The notes: generated by a model not told the origin, from the sequence alone. Counted from the stretch's first letter, positions 9,089 through 18,192 are shown. The stretch is DNA of 64,000 nucleotides from UBA1672 sp963977495 (GCA_963977495.1 CAXBOT010000001.1:620001-684000), one strand, 5' to 3'. Numbers and translations are program-made.

Positions 9089-10633
9089 TTAGTCCTTCAA
9101 CCACTTCACTTCATATAGATCAAATCTGCGATCCCTGAAGTTTTGAACCGCGCCGGATTTACGCGCAAGTTGCAGATCATTCAGGTTCAGATCCGCAAAT
9201 ATGATGGTCTCATTGTTCGCCATAGCCTCCGCAGCAATACCATCACGTGCAAAGGGAAAATCACAAGGTGTCATGATATGGCTCGCAGCATAATGGATAT
9301 CCATATTTTCAACATCAGGTATATTACCAACAACACCCGCAGTTGCCACGTACATCTGATTTTCTACCGCCCGCGCTTGTGAACAATACCGAACCCGTAA
9401 ATACCCTTGGCGTTCATCCGTACAGAACGGCACAAAAAGCAATAACGCGCCCTGATCGGCCAAATGCCGCGCCAATTCAGGAAACTCGGAATCGTAACAA
9501 ATCAGAACCCCAATGGGGCCGCAATCTGTTTGAATAACATTAAGCTCATCTCCACCCTCTAGGTTCCACCAATATCTTTCATTCGGTGTCGGGTGAATTT
9601 TTTCTTGCTTATGGACTTCTCCGCCGCGCAGAAAAATATAGGAAATATTTTTCAATTTATCATCAACAAGCGATGGGTGAGAGCCGCCAATGATATTGAT
9701 ATTATAAGATATGGCCATGTTATGCATGGCTTCAACATACCGCTTGGTATATTTCGTAAGATCTCTGATGCTCTCTTCCGGTGTGCTTTTTTTGTTTTCT
9801 GCAGACAGCAGCGCAAGTGTAAACAATTCAGGGAAGACAACAAAATCCGCTTTGTAATCCGATGCAATATCAACGAAATATTCAACCTGCTTTATAAAGT
9901 CGTCAAAACAGCTCACTTTTCTAACCTGAAATTGAACGCACGCAACGCGCACGATACCCGCCGGCCTTCCGCCCCGCGCCTGCTGCACTTTCTCTGCCGC
10001 ATTCAAGGCATTGCGCCAAATCATGTGCGTGGCATAATCTTTAGATTCTTTATCGCCAGCAAGGTAATTTTTCAAAACGCCAATCGGTTTAAACCCGTTG
10101 CGGATTTGAAACCCTAAAACAGAATCTCTGAGCTTTTTCGACATAACCGCATCAATATAATCTTCTGCGCTAAGCCCTTTTTTCGCCTGCTTCGCATAGC
10201 CGGGAAGACGACCGCCAAAGACAATGCCCTTTAATTTTAAATTTATGCAGAGCTTTTTGCGCATATTATAAAGACGCTGTCCAATTCTGATGCCGCGCGC
10301 ATCCGGATCGACACACACCTCCATCCCGTAGAGGATATCGCCATCAGGATCATGACGCGACGCATATCCGCCGCCTGTTATCTCATGCCATGTATGCGGT
10401 TTGATTGCGGCTTTTTCGTCAATAATAAAGGTCGCAGCATGCCCCACGATTTTATCGGCGAGGATCGCAATGAACTGTCCATTGGGGAAGTTTGTAATTT
10501 GCGAACGCACCATTTTTTTGGAATAGGATAACTTGTCGCTGTAAACCTTCTTGCTTAACGCATAGATGCCGTCAATGTCATCAACAGTGGCGGTTCTTAT
10601 AAAAAGTTTTTGATTTTTGATTTTTTCGCTCAT
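9089..10633 (-). CDS. Bifunctional GNAT acetyltransferase / carbon-nitrogen hydrolase
   Basis: The product has 514 residues and is a fusion of two enzymes. Residues about 8-200 are a GNAT domain with the acetyl-CoA loop VDPDARGIRIGQRLY. Residues about 225-505 are a nitrilase-superfamily amidohydrolase with the Glu-Lys-Cys triad: Glu in FPELF, Lys in EKIHPTPNE, Cys in LICYDSEFPE. Such fusions are a known family annotated as GNAT/carbon-nitrogen hydrolase proteins, but the substrate is not established. Most likely it hydrolyses a small amide and acetylates an amine, perhaps of the same metabolite. It is transcribed away from the tRNA pair. Confidence 0.88.
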   Translation of the reverse strand: MSEKIKNQKLFIRTATVDDIDGIYALSKKVYSDKLSYSKKMVRSQITNFPNGQFIAILADKIVGHAATFIIDEKAAIKPHTWHEITGGGYASRHDPDGDILYGMEVCVDPDARGIRIGQRLYNMRKKLCINLKLKGIVFGGRLPGYAKQAKKGLSAEDYIDAVMSKKLRDSVLGFQIRNGFKPIGVLKNYLAGDKESKDYATHMIWRNALNAAEKVQQARGGRPAGIVRVACVQFQVRKVSCFDDFIKQVEYFVDIASDYKADFVVFPELFTLALLSAENKKSTPEESIRDLTKYTKRYVEAMHNMAISYNINIIGGSHPSLVDDKLKNISYIFLRGGEVHKQEKIHPTPNERYWWNLEGGDELNVIQTDCGPIGVLICYDSEFPELARHLADQGALLLFVPFCTDERQGYLRVRYCSQARAVENQMYVATAGVVGNIPDVENMDIHYAASHIMTPCDFPFARDGIAAEAMANNETIIFADLNLNDLQLARKSGAVQNFRDRRFDLYEVKWLKD

Positions 10634-10655
10634 GAAAGAACTTATAGCAATTCAC

Positions 10656-10676
10656 GAGCATATTAGATAGATGCTC
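10656..10676. repeat. Inverted repeat upstream of the GNAT/nitrilase gene
   Basis: GAGCAT and ATGCTC are perfect 6-base arms around 9 bases, lying 23 to 43 bases before the start of the GNAT/nitrilase gene and 39 bases past the tRNA-Asn 3' end. There is no T-tract, so it is not a classical terminator. It could be an operator or a processing hairpin. Confidence 0.3.
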
Positions 10677-10714
10677 ATAAGAGTAGGGGAGAGATAATTT
10701 GGAGGTATAAAGAA

Positions 10715-10789
<75 letters not shown>

Positions 10790-10868
10790 ACACGTTTTCA
10801 GTGACAGCTTTTATGCATCTATGCATATCGGTTGTCAAGAAAGAAACATGGCACTTAAAACAAAAATA

Positions 10869-10942
10869 TGGAGGCACGGACCGGAGTCGAACCGGTGTAC
10901 ACGGATTTGCAATCCGCTGCATAACCACTCTGCCACCGCGCC
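10869..10942 (-). tRNA. tRNA-Cys (GCA)
   Basis: The 74-base cloverleaf on the minus strand includes an encoded CCA end. The acceptor stem GGCGCGG pairs with CCGTGCC with one G-T pair, the anticodon loop ATTGCAAAT reads GCA, and the T-arm is CACCGGTTCGACTCCGGT. It lies 79 bases before tRNA-Asn, probably in one transcript. Confidence 0.96.
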
Positions 10943-10988
10943 GCGCTAGAATATGTTTTAAAAAGCATATCAGGTTATTGGAATAATG

Positions 10989-11016
10989 ATTAGAGGATAT
11001 CCGCCTGATAAGTCAA
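10989..11016 (-). promoter_or_regulatory. Promoter of the tRNA-Cys/tRNA-Asn unit
   Basis: On the minus strand TTGACT and TCTAAT are separated by 16 bases, with the -10 box 46 bases before the tRNA-Cys 5' end. Five of six bases match consensus in each box. No other gene start is near. Confidence 0.55.
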
Positions 11017-11136
11017 CACCCAAGTGGGCGTCACGCAATATTTTCAATTAAAAGCTCTGGTCATAACGTGGAAATAAGGCTATGTAATACGTGTTTTAAC
11101 GCACATAATAATGACTTAAAATTACGAAGAGCCTCC

Positions 11137-11799
11137 ATGACAGATTTCATACAAGCACGCAAAAATATGGTTGATTGCCAAATACATCCCTCAGGGATTG
11201 TTGATGGCTGGATATTAGAATCATTTCAAAATATCCCCAGAGAGCTGTTCGTACCTGAAAAATTGCAGGGCATTGCCTATACAGATGAAAATATTGATAT
11301 CGGGCAGGGGCGCTTTTTAATGGAGCCGATTGTCCATGCAAAATTGTTACAGGCCGTTGCGCCCGATAAATCTGATGTTGTGTTGGATATTGGTGTAGGC
11401 ACAGGATATTCCTCTGCGATACTATGCCCCAATGTTTCAACTGTTGTTGCGCTGGAAAATAATAAGCGACAAATGGATAAGGCCACGCGCCTTTGGGAAA
11501 AGCTGGATATCTGCACCATTGCCCTGATCGAATCCGAGTTGAATGATGGTGAAGTCAAACACGCACCATATAATTTAATTATGATTAATGGCGCGGTTGC
11601 CGAAGTGCCCACAATTATTTTGGATCAATTAGAACTCGGCGGACGTTTGGCCACTGTTATTAAAAAGCCGGGACAATCTGTTGGCTGTGCGACGATCTTT
11701 GTGAAAGATTTGCAAGGCGAAGTATCATCGAAACCACTTTTCGATGCAGGCATTCCCTATCTGCAAGGCTTTGAGCCACAACCCGCATTCCAATTCTGA
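11137..11799 (+). CDS. pcm: Protein-L-isoaspartate O-methyltransferase family protein
   Basis: The product has 220 residues from the chosen ATG. It has the family start MTDFIQARKNMVDCQI and the REFVP-like segment RELFVP. The AdoMet motif I DIGVGTGYSSAIL sits near residue 80, and the C-terminal strand LGGRLATVI follows. It would methylate isoaspartyl residues in damaged proteins. An in-frame ATG at 11068 adds 23 residues unlike the family, so 11137 is preferred. In many alphaproteobacteria this gene is followed by tolC and then a PopZ gene and valS; here PopZ follows directly with no tolC. Confidence 0.85.
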   Translation: MTDFIQARKNMVDCQIHPSGIVDGWILESFQNIPRELFVPEKLQGIAYTDENIDIGQGRFLMEPIVHAKLLQAVAPDKSDVVLDIGVGTGYSSAILCPNVSTVVALENNKRQMDKATRLWEKLDICTIALIESELNDGEVKHAPYNLIMINGAVAEVPTIILDQLELGGRLATVIKKPGQSVGCATIFVKDLQGEVSSKPLFDAGIPYLQGFEPQPAFQF

Positions 11800-11890
11800 T
11801 TTTTTTGATATTTCGGCACTTTATACATTCGTCGGTGCATAAAATATGAATAAAATGTGGATAGCCATATAAATGAATAACATCAAGCCT

Positions 11891-11919
11891 TTGACAAGAT
11901 GCCTTCAATAGATCACAAT
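11891..11919 (+). promoter_or_regulatory. Promoter upstream of popZ
   Basis: A perfect TTGACA box is followed after 17 bases by CACAAT, 44 bases before the popZ start. Confidence 0.5.
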
Positions 11920-11963
11920 TGTTTCGAGTGATTCCTTACTAATTCTAGTGAACCAATCCGCAC

Positions 11964-12605
11964 ATGTCAGAAGAAACACAAACAGAAGACGAACCATCGA
12001 TCGAGGAAATCCTTGATTCAATTCGCCAAATCATCTCAGAAGATGATGATGGGGAAGACGAGTCTGTCGAGGAAATCGAAGAACCGGAAGAGGTTGTCGT
12101 CGAAGAAAAACCAGCACCAGCCCCCGAGCCGGAAGTTGCTGCAACGCCTGATGTGCAAGATGACGTCTCCACCGAAGCCGAAGATGATGGAGACGATGTT
12201 TTTGAATTAACTGATCTTGTAAACTCAGAAGAAAACCATCTTTCTGTTGACTTACAAGAACCTGATGAAGAAGATATACCAGAGGCTGTGGAAGTAGAAC
12301 TAGAAGAAATACAACCAGAGCCAGAACCTGAAGTCGTCGCAAAGGAGCCTGCTCCTAAGCCAGCACAAACGAAACAAGAGGATTCCTTGCTAACGGATAC
12401 CGCAGAATCAGCCGCCATCGCAGCGATGAGTGAACTTGTACGCAAAACAGCGGTAGAGCATGCCGGTGTGACGCTAGAAGATATCGTACGCGCAGAATTA
12501 AAGCCGCTTTTGCGTGATTGGCTCGACAAGCATCTGCCGACCGTCATTGAACGCCTCGTTCAAGAAGAGCTGGAACGTGTTTCCAAGCGCGTTCTTGAAG
12601 AATAA
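11964..12605 (+). CDS. popZ: Polar organizing protein PopZ (DUF2497)
   Basis: The product has 213 residues. Two conserved ends flank a low-complexity middle. The N-terminal segment EPSIEEILDSIRQIISED is the PopZ partner-binding helix. The C-terminal 60 residues (AMSELVRKTAVE, EDIVRAELKPLLRDWLDKHLP, IVQEELERV-like) form the oligomerisation helices. The middle, about residues 30-140, is highly acidic and proline-rich, as in Caulobacter PopZ. PopZ forms a network at the cell pole that anchors the chromosome origin through ParB and recruits cell-cycle regulators. With ccrM and smc in the same window it supports an asymmetric, alphaproteobacterial cell cycle. It directly precedes valS, a conserved neighbourhood. 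Confidence 0.92.
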   Translation: MSEETQTEDEPSIEEILDSIRQIISEDDDGEDESVEEIEEPEEVVVEEKPAPAPEPEVAATPDVQDDVSTEAEDDGDDVFELTDLVNSEENHLSVDLQEPDEEDIPEAVEVELEEIQPEPEPEVVAKEPAPKPAQTKQEDSLLTDTAESAAIAAMSELVRKTAVEHAGVTLEDIVRAELKPLLRDWLDKHLPTVIERLVQEELERVSKRVLEE

Positions 12606-12702
12606 AATCCCTTTCTTTTCATCGCTGCCCCCTTGCGTTCTGCGGTAAAAACCGTATGATTTCCTGCGTTTGCTAACGGCGAGACAAGAAAAGGAAAGCG
12701 GT

Positions 12703-15345
12703 ATGCTGGATAAAACATTTGATCCAAAAGCAATAGAAGAAAAGCACTATCAAGATTGGGAAGAGGCTGGCGTTTTCGCTTGCGATCCGAACAGTGACAA
12801 AGTGCCCTATACCGTTATGATGCCGCCGCCAAACGTTACAGGCTCTCTTCATATTGGTCACGCGCTCAATCATACATTACAAGATATTCTCATTCGCTAT
12901 AACCGCATGAAGGGTAAGGATGCGCTTTGGCAACCCGGCACCGACCATGCCAGCATCGCCGTCCACATGGTTTTGGAAAAGAAACTGCACGAGGAAGGCA
13001 CGAACCGTTTCAAATTAGGACGTAAAAAATTCCTCGAAAAAGCGTGGGAATGGAAAGAATATTCAGGAAACACCATCACTTCACAGCTCCGCCGCTTGGG
13101 GACAACGCCCGATTGGGAACGTGAGCGCTTCACAATGGATGAAGGGCTGTCTAAGGCCGTACTCAAAGCTTTTGTTAAATTGTATGAAGGCGGAATAATT
13201 TACCGCGCAGAGCGTCTGGTCAATTGGGACCCTGAACGTCAAACTGTTATTTCCGATCTGGAAGTCATCCAAAAAGAACAAAAAGGTAAGATGTGGCACA
13301 TCAAATACCCTGTTGAGGGCGATGTTGAACAATTCATTACTGTCGCCACAACGCGCCCCGAAACAATGCTGGGCGATACGGCGGTTGCGGTTCATCCTGA
13401 TGATGCGCGTTATAAAGACATGGTCGGAAAGTCTGTTGTTCTACCGATTACAGGGCGCATGATCCCGATTATTGCCGATGAACATTCCGACCCTGAGAAG
13501 GGTAGCGGCGCGGTTAAAATTACTCCCGCCCATGATTTTAATGATTTCGAAGTCGGCCAACGCCATAACTTACAAATGATCAGCATTCTGGACGAGCATG
13601 CCCAACTTGTTAAAGAGGACTTTATTCCAAAAGAATATCAAGGACTTGATCGTTATAAAGCCAGAGAGAAAATCCTGCATGAGCTCGAAGATCAGGATTT
13701 AATTGTCGAGGTCGAAACGATTAAAAACACAATCCCCGTGGGCGAGCGTTCAGGCGTCGTCATTGAACCATTCATGACCAAGCAATGGTTTGTTGATACA
13801 CCAACGCTGGCAAAACCCGCCGCCCAAGCGGTGCGCGATGGCAGAACGCGCTTTATCCCGCAACAATACGAAAATATGTATTTTGCATGGGTGGATAATC
13901 AAATTCCGTGGTGTATTTCACGCCAATTATGGTGGGGACATCAAATTCCTGCATGGTATGATAAAGACGGCAATGTTTATGTTGCTGAAAATGAAGAAGA
14001 CGCGCAGAAACAAGCCGGAGCAGGCGTTACAATAACACGTGATGATGACGTGCTTGATACGTGGTTCTCCTCTGCATTATGGCCGTTTTCAACAATTGGC
14101 TGGCCTGATGATACGGCGGAACTTGGGCGTTATTTCCCGGGTGATGCCTTGGTTACAGGCTTTGATATTATCACCTTCTGGGTGTCGCGCATGATGATGT
14201 TCTCACTATACATCATGGACGATGTGCCGTTTAAGGATGTCTATATACACGCCCTTGTTCGTGATGCGAAGGGGCAGAAAATGTCAAAATCAAAGGGCAA
14301 CGTCATGGACCCCATTGATTTGATCGAGCAATATGGAACAGACGCTGTGCGCTTCACACTATGCGCTATGGCGGCGCAAGGCCGCGATATTCGCCTTGCT
14401 GATGAACGTTTGCAAGGCTATCGCAATTTTGCGACGAAGCTTTGGAATGCGTCGCGCTATTGCGAAATGAATGATTGTCTGTCCCATGACGGGTTTGATC
14501 CCTCTACGGCGCAATACGCACCAAACCAATGGATCATCCATGAGGTCAAAGCCGCCGCGCAAGAAATCAGTCAAGCCATCGAAGGTTATCGCTTTAACGA
14601 GGCTGCAAACGCGGTTTACCAATTTGTTTGGGGAACGTTCTGCGATTGGTATCTTGAAATTTCCAAGCCTTTACTGGCAAAGGATTCAAAAGCCGCTGAT
14701 GAAGTGCGTCAAACGACAAGCTGGGCGCTCCATCAAATTCTGATCTTATTAAACCCGTTCATGCCTTATATTACCGAGGAGCTTTATGCCGGCTTCTTCA
14801 AAAAAGACGCTGATGATCGCCTGATAACAGCCGCTTGGCCTGAATATAGCGATAATCTGTCCAATGAAGCAGCCAAAACCGAAATGGAATGGTTGCAAAC
14901 GATGGTCGGCGAAATTCGTTCGGTGCGAGCGGATATGAACGTCCCTGCGGGCGCTAAGATTGCATTACTGATCAAAGGCGCAAACGCGCAAACGCAAAGC
15001 CGTATTGAAAGCCATAAAGATGTTATTTGTAAAATGGCACGTTTATCAGACATATCGCTTACCGAAAATGTTCCGGCAGGCGCAGTGCAAACCATTGTCG
15101 AAGAAGCAACGCTTATCCTACCGATTGCCGACATCATTGATCTGGATGAAGAACGCAAACGCCTCACCAAAGTGATCGGCAAGCTGGATGCAGATATTCA
15201 AAAAATTGATGCCAAGTTAGGGAATGAAAAGTTCGTAAAAAATGCCCCTGAAGAGGTGATCGAAGAACAAAAATCACGCAAAGAAGAAGCCTTAGCCAAA
15301 CGCACAAAGTTAGAGCAGGCGGTCAAGCAACTACAGAGCGCGTAA
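12703..15345 (+). CDS. valS: Valyl-tRNA synthetase
   Basis: The product has 880 residues. Class I synthetase signatures are the HIGH motif in NVTGSLHIGHAL near residue 45 and KMSKSKGN near 530. An editing domain lies between them, then an anticodon-binding domain, and a C-terminal coiled-coil arm over about the last 60 residues. It charges tRNA-Val with valine and edits threonine. I chose ATG at 12703 because AAAGGAAAG sits just upstream and the protein then begins with the usual DKTFDPKAIE; a TTG at 12670 would add 11 residues. Confidence 0.97.
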   Translation: MLDKTFDPKAIEEKHYQDWEEAGVFACDPNSDKVPYTVMMPPPNVTGSLHIGHALNHTLQDILIRYNRMKGKDALWQPGTDHASIAVHMVLEKKLHEEGTNRFKLGRKKFLEKAWEWKEYSGNTITSQLRRLGTTPDWERERFTMDEGLSKAVLKAFVKLYEGGIIYRAERLVNWDPERQTVISDLEVIQKEQKGKMWHIKYPVEGDVEQFITVATTRPETMLGDTAVAVHPDDARYKDMVGKSVVLPITGRMIPIIADEHSDPEKGSGAVKITPAHDFNDFEVGQRHNLQMISILDEHAQLVKEDFIPKEYQGLDRYKAREKILHELEDQDLIVEVETIKNTIPVGERSGVVIEPFMTKQWFVDTPTLAKPAAQAVRDGRTRFIPQQYENMYFAWVDNQIPWCISRQLWWGHQIPAWYDKDGNVYVAENEEDAQKQAGAGVTITRDDDVLDTWFSSALWPFSTIGWPDDTAELGRYFPGDALVTGFDIITFWVSRMMMFSLYIMDDVPFKDVYIHALVRDAKGQKMSKSKGNVMDPIDLIEQYGTDAVRFTLCAMAAQGRDIRLADERLQGYRNFATKLWNASRYCEMNDCLSHDGFDPSTAQYAPNQWIIHEVKAAAQEISQAIEGYRFNEAANAVYQFVWGTFCDWYLEISKPLLAKDSKAADEVRQTTSWALHQILILLNPFMPYITEELYAGFFKKDADDRLITAAWPEYSDNLSNEAAKTEMEWLQTMVGEIRSVRADMNVPAGAKIALLIKGANAQTQSRIESHKDVICKMARLSDISLTENVPAGAVQTIVEEATLILPIADIIDLDEERKRLTKVIGKLDADIQKIDAKLGNEKFVKNAPEEVIEEQKSRKEEALAKRTKLEQAVKQLQSA

Positions 15346-15387
15346 ACTTAATTTGTATTTCATATAAGAAGATTGTAATATTTCCAT

Positions 15388-16266
15388 ATGATAAATGAAA
15401 CTTTCAGATCTGAGCTAAAAACACTGGCGGATGCCGTATCCACCAGAGCCGCGTATGAGGAGCATCCGGTTTATGGCTCTGTCCCACAAGGCGCGAATCT
15501 GGATGGACGCGCCTGGGGAACAATTCCTGATATCTATGGCGATATAAAACATACGGTTCTGGGCATGGCGATGATGCGGCAGCTAAAAGAGCAAGACGGC
15601 GTAACCAGAGAAGAGCAAATTGAACGCGCCGTGATGGAAAGCACCCCTTACGATTCTTTTTCTTTGTTATCACAGGAAAAAGGCACCATCGTATTATTGG
15701 GTAAATCAGAAAACAGTGTTGGCGTTTTGCGCGTCTCCCCACATCCTGACTCGCAGTTTGTATCCCTGATGAGCACACGTAAAAATGACAGCACACGCAC
15801 AGAATTTCAAGGCATGCTACAAGGTCGGCAACAGCCTATAAACGTTGGTAACGCTTTGCAAGTAGAGGTCACGCCTTTTGGTCAAATTGCTGAACTTTCA
15901 GGGGAGGGAAAAAAAACCTTTGGCAAATTCCTACATGCCTTAACTGAAGACACCTGTTATGAGCCTGACGACTTAAAAGAAGTGATGCTCTTACCTGATG
16001 CAACGATGATTATGTTTGATTGTGGTGAGTGCGCCTATTCACAGGATTATTGGGATATGACCATTCGCGAGCGCATGGCAAAGGAAGGCGAGTCAAAGAA
16101 CTTGATTGAAATGCGCCTGAAGTCTTGGGGTTTACCGGAACAACTGATTCCTATTGATCGTGATGGTGGCTTAAAACAAGATCGATTCTTCCCGCCATTC
16201 CAAGAAGATATCCGCACGCCTGATCATGCCGCAGATTTGGATCATGATGACTTAACAGCCAACTAA
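15388..16266 (+). CDS. Hypothetical protein, 292 residues
   Basis: I do not recognise this protein. It looks soluble, with no signal peptide or membrane helix. It has a mixed alpha/beta pattern with a hydrophobic strand pair near residues 98-112 (GTIVLLGKSENSVGVLRV) and an acidic C-terminus ending DLDHDDL. Cysteines at DCGECAY near residue 210 are close together but do not make a clear metal site. It follows valS by 42 bases on the same strand and is closed by a terminator at 16301, so it is probably the last gene of the popZ-valS transcript. Codon usage looks like that of its neighbours. Confidence 0.75.
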   Translation: MINETFRSELKTLADAVSTRAAYEEHPVYGSVPQGANLDGRAWGTIPDIYGDIKHTVLGMAMMRQLKEQDGVTREEQIERAVMESTPYDSFSLLSQEKGTIVLLGKSENSVGVLRVSPHPDSQFVSLMSTRKNDSTRTEFQGMLQGRQQPINVGNALQVEVTPFGQIAELSGEGKKTFGKFLHALTEDTCYEPDDLKEVMLLPDATMIMFDCGECAYSQDYWDMTIRERMAKEGESKNLIEMRLKSWGLPEQLIPIDRDGGLKQDRFFPPFQEDIRTPDHAADLDHDDLTAN

Positions 16267-16300
16267 ATCTGATCTTATTATTTTATTCCGAACATAATAA

Positions 16301-16335
16301 AACGCCCTCAACTCATAAAGTGCAGGGCGTTTTTG
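16301..16335. terminator. Bidirectional intrinsic terminator
   Basis: AACGCCCT pairs with AGGGCGTT around a 15-base loop, followed by TTTTTG on the plus strand and by a T-rich run on the minus strand. It closes both the valS-side hypothetical gene and convergent rpmE. Confidence 0.85.
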
Positions 16336-16354
16336 TAGGTAATCTGCGAACAAA

Positions 16355-16594
16355 TTACTTTTTGTTTTCTGTCGCGCCAACTGTAAAGCTGCCGTAACGG
16401 CTTTGGAACTTATCAAGCTGACCTTTTTCAACAACTTTACCAGTACCACCTTGCCACGCAGGGTGTGTCAATGGATCAACGTCAAGACGGATCACATCAC
16501 CTTCTTTACCGTAAGTGCTGCGTGTTTTATATTCTGTTCCGTCGGTCATCATGACTGTAATTTCATGATAATCTGGGTGTATATCGGTTTTCAT
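16355..16594 (-). CDS. rpmE: 50S ribosomal protein L31
   Basis: The product has 79 residues from the preferred ATG and begins MKTDIHPDYH, as alphaproteobacterial L31 does. It carries the MTDGTEYKTRSTYG and THPAWQGG segments of the family. The zinc-binding cysteines of the C+ form are absent, so this is the C- form. In-frame ATGs at 16609 and 16615 would add 5 or 7 residues (MNMKDKT). It diverges from epmA and ends at the shared terminator. Confidence 0.93.
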   Translation of the reverse strand: MKTDIHPDYHEITVMMTDGTEYKTRSTYGKEGDVIRLDVDPLTHPAWQGGTGKVVEKGQLDKFQSRYGSFTVGATENKK

Positions 16595-16693
16595 TGTCTT
16601 ATCTTTCATATTCATACTTGAATGAAGCGTTTTTTTAGCGTTACTTTAGCGCAATTGCAAGTATTTTTTTGGAAAGTCAGGGTAACTCTACAG

Positions 16694-17716
16694 ATGAATT
16701 GGTGGCATCCCTCAAATTTTGAACACAAACGCGTATTTTTAGAAAAACGTTCAGGCGTGTTGCGTTTGCTTCGCTCCTTTTTTGAAGAGCAGCGTTTTAT
16801 CGAAGTCGAAACCCCAGCCTTGCAAATTTGCCCCGTTATGGACACGCATATTCATGCCTTTAAAACCGAGCTTCTGGATATTGATCATCGCTTAAAACAA
16901 ACAATGTATCTGCATACCAGCCCTGAATTTGATATGAAGAAATTACTCGCCGCAGGGATGGAGAGAATTTATCAAATTTGCCATGTTTACAGAAACGCAG
17001 AAGGCTCACGCCTGCACTCACCCGAATTTACGTTGTTGGAGTGGTATCGGAGCGTAGCGGACTACCATGCCCTTATGGATGATTGTGTGGACTTATTCCG
17101 CTACATCGCGCGGGGTATGGGTATAGAAACTTATGCACATCGCGGTATAAGTTGCGATCCCTTCGACACATGGCAACGCCTCTCTATATGCGAAGCGTTC
17201 GAGCAATATGCCGCCATCACACTGATCGATTACCTTGATGATATAGATAGCTTTCGGCAAGCCGCCTATAACATAAACGTGCGAACGATTGATACAGACG
17301 CGTGGGATGATATTTTTCACGCAATCATGTCAGACAAAATAGAACCCAATTTAGGGCAGGGCGTGCCAACAATCCTTTATGATTACCCTGTGTCTATGGC
17401 CGCCTTATCGCGGAAAAAAGACGATGACCCCAGATTCGCAGAGCGCTTTGAGTTATATGTGTGCGGTATTGAGCTTGCCAATGCATTTTCAGAGCTTACT
17501 GACGCCGATGAACAACGCAAACGCTTCGAAGATGAAATGCTGCAAAAGCAAAAACTCTATGGCGAAACATACCCACCGGACGAGGAGTTTTTTGCAGCCC
17601 TACAAGATATGCCACAAAGCGCAGGCATTGCCCTAGGGGTTGATCGGCTTGTTATGCTGGCAACTGGGGCGGATGATATTGGGGACGTTCTGTGGACGAG
17701 CGTTCAGCGATTGTAA
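16694..17716 (+). CDS. epmA: EF-P lysine lysyltransferase EpmA (GenX/PoxA)
   Basis: The product has 340 residues. It is a class II lysyl-tRNA synthetase catalytic core without the N-terminal anticodon-binding domain. Motif 1 lies around FIEVETPAL, motif 2 around IYQICHVYRNAEGSRLHSPEFTLLEWY, and motif 3 at GIALGVDRLVML near the C-terminus. EpmA attaches (R)-beta-lysine to a lysine of elongation factor P. The EF-P encoded at 50.4-51.0 kb keeps that lysine in PGKG. An in-frame ATG at 16622 would add 24 hydrophobic residues not usual for EpmA; the ATG at 16694 is preferred. The end overlaps the EndoU-like gene by 13 bases, tail to tail. Confidence 0.9.
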   Translation: MNWWHPSNFEHKRVFLEKRSGVLRLLRSFFEEQRFIEVETPALQICPVMDTHIHAFKTELLDIDHRLKQTMYLHTSPEFDMKKLLAAGMERIYQICHVYRNAEGSRLHSPEFTLLEWYRSVADYHALMDDCVDLFRYIARGMGIETYAHRGISCDPFDTWQRLSICEAFEQYAAITLIDYLDDIDSFRQAAYNINVRTIDTDAWDDIFHAIMSDKIEPNLGQGVPTILYDYPVSMAALSRKKDDDPRFAERFELYVCGIELANAFSELTDADEQRKRFEDEMLQKQKLYGETYPPDEEFFAALQDMPQSAGIALGVDRLVMLATGADDIGDVLWTSVQRL

Positions 17717-18189
17717 TTATCATTAGCCGGGCGCGGCGGGCAGGGGTTGCGTTTTACATTCACAGGGTAGGCCGTGATGACCTTAGTTTTATCATTGCTC
17801 ATCACCACCCGCACAGCGATGCCGTCTTCTAAATATTGCGATACAAGGTAGCCATTGTCCTGACGCTTCCATGCTATATTGTCGTTGGCGGCAATGTTTT
17901 GAACAACCGAAACGATTCTCTCATCATTCCAATCTTTGGGGAATTCGCTTTTGCATGCTTTACCAGTGCCAAACCGATGACCACCGCCTGAATGATCCCC
18001 ATATAGGATGTGTGTTTTGGCGCGCTCACTCAGCGCAAAGTCATGTTCCTGATCATAGGGTATTTTTTGCTCCGCAGAAACAGGTGCACGAACATCATCA
18101 AACGCACCATTATACTGCGCAAACAACAGCAACAGCAGAATACTGGTTATGAAATATTTGAGAGCTTTGTTCTGACGGGGCTGGCGCAC
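17704..18189 (-). CDS. Membrane-anchored or secreted EndoU-like ribonuclease
   Basis: The product has 161 residues. Residues 9-26 form a signal peptide or N-terminal anchor, so the rest is likely periplasmic or exported. Residues about 55-145 follow the bacterial EndoU nuclease family known from contact-dependent toxin tips. H60 is in HILYGD, H71 in GGGHRFG, then come SEFPKDW, an NIAAND turn, and ITAYP at 138-142 with T139 and Y141. These are the usual active-site positions. Known members cleave RNA. It starts with GTG 3 bases after the fbaB stop, so it is probably co-transcribed with the aldolase. No immunity gene, T6SS marker or CdiA-like carrier lies nearby. Two C-terminal prolines and a cysteine end the protein. 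Confidence 0.72.
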   Translation of the reverse strand: MRQPRQNKALKYFITSILLLLLFAQYNGAFDDVRAPVSAEQKIPYDQEHDFALSERAKTHILYGDHSGGGHRFGTGKACKSEFPKDWNDERIVSVVQNIAANDNIAWKRQDNGYLVSQYLEDGIAVRVVMSNDKTKVITAYPVNVKRNPCPPRPANDNYNR

Positions 18190-18192
18190 AGA

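Noticed and set aside
12031..12342. Leucine-rich frame inside popZ
   Set aside because: It is a shadow of repetitive GAA/GAG codons in popZ.
11945..12547. Serine-rich 200-residue frame antisense to popZ
   Set aside because: It is the complement of the acidic, proline-rich popZ middle, and popZ has conserved ends.
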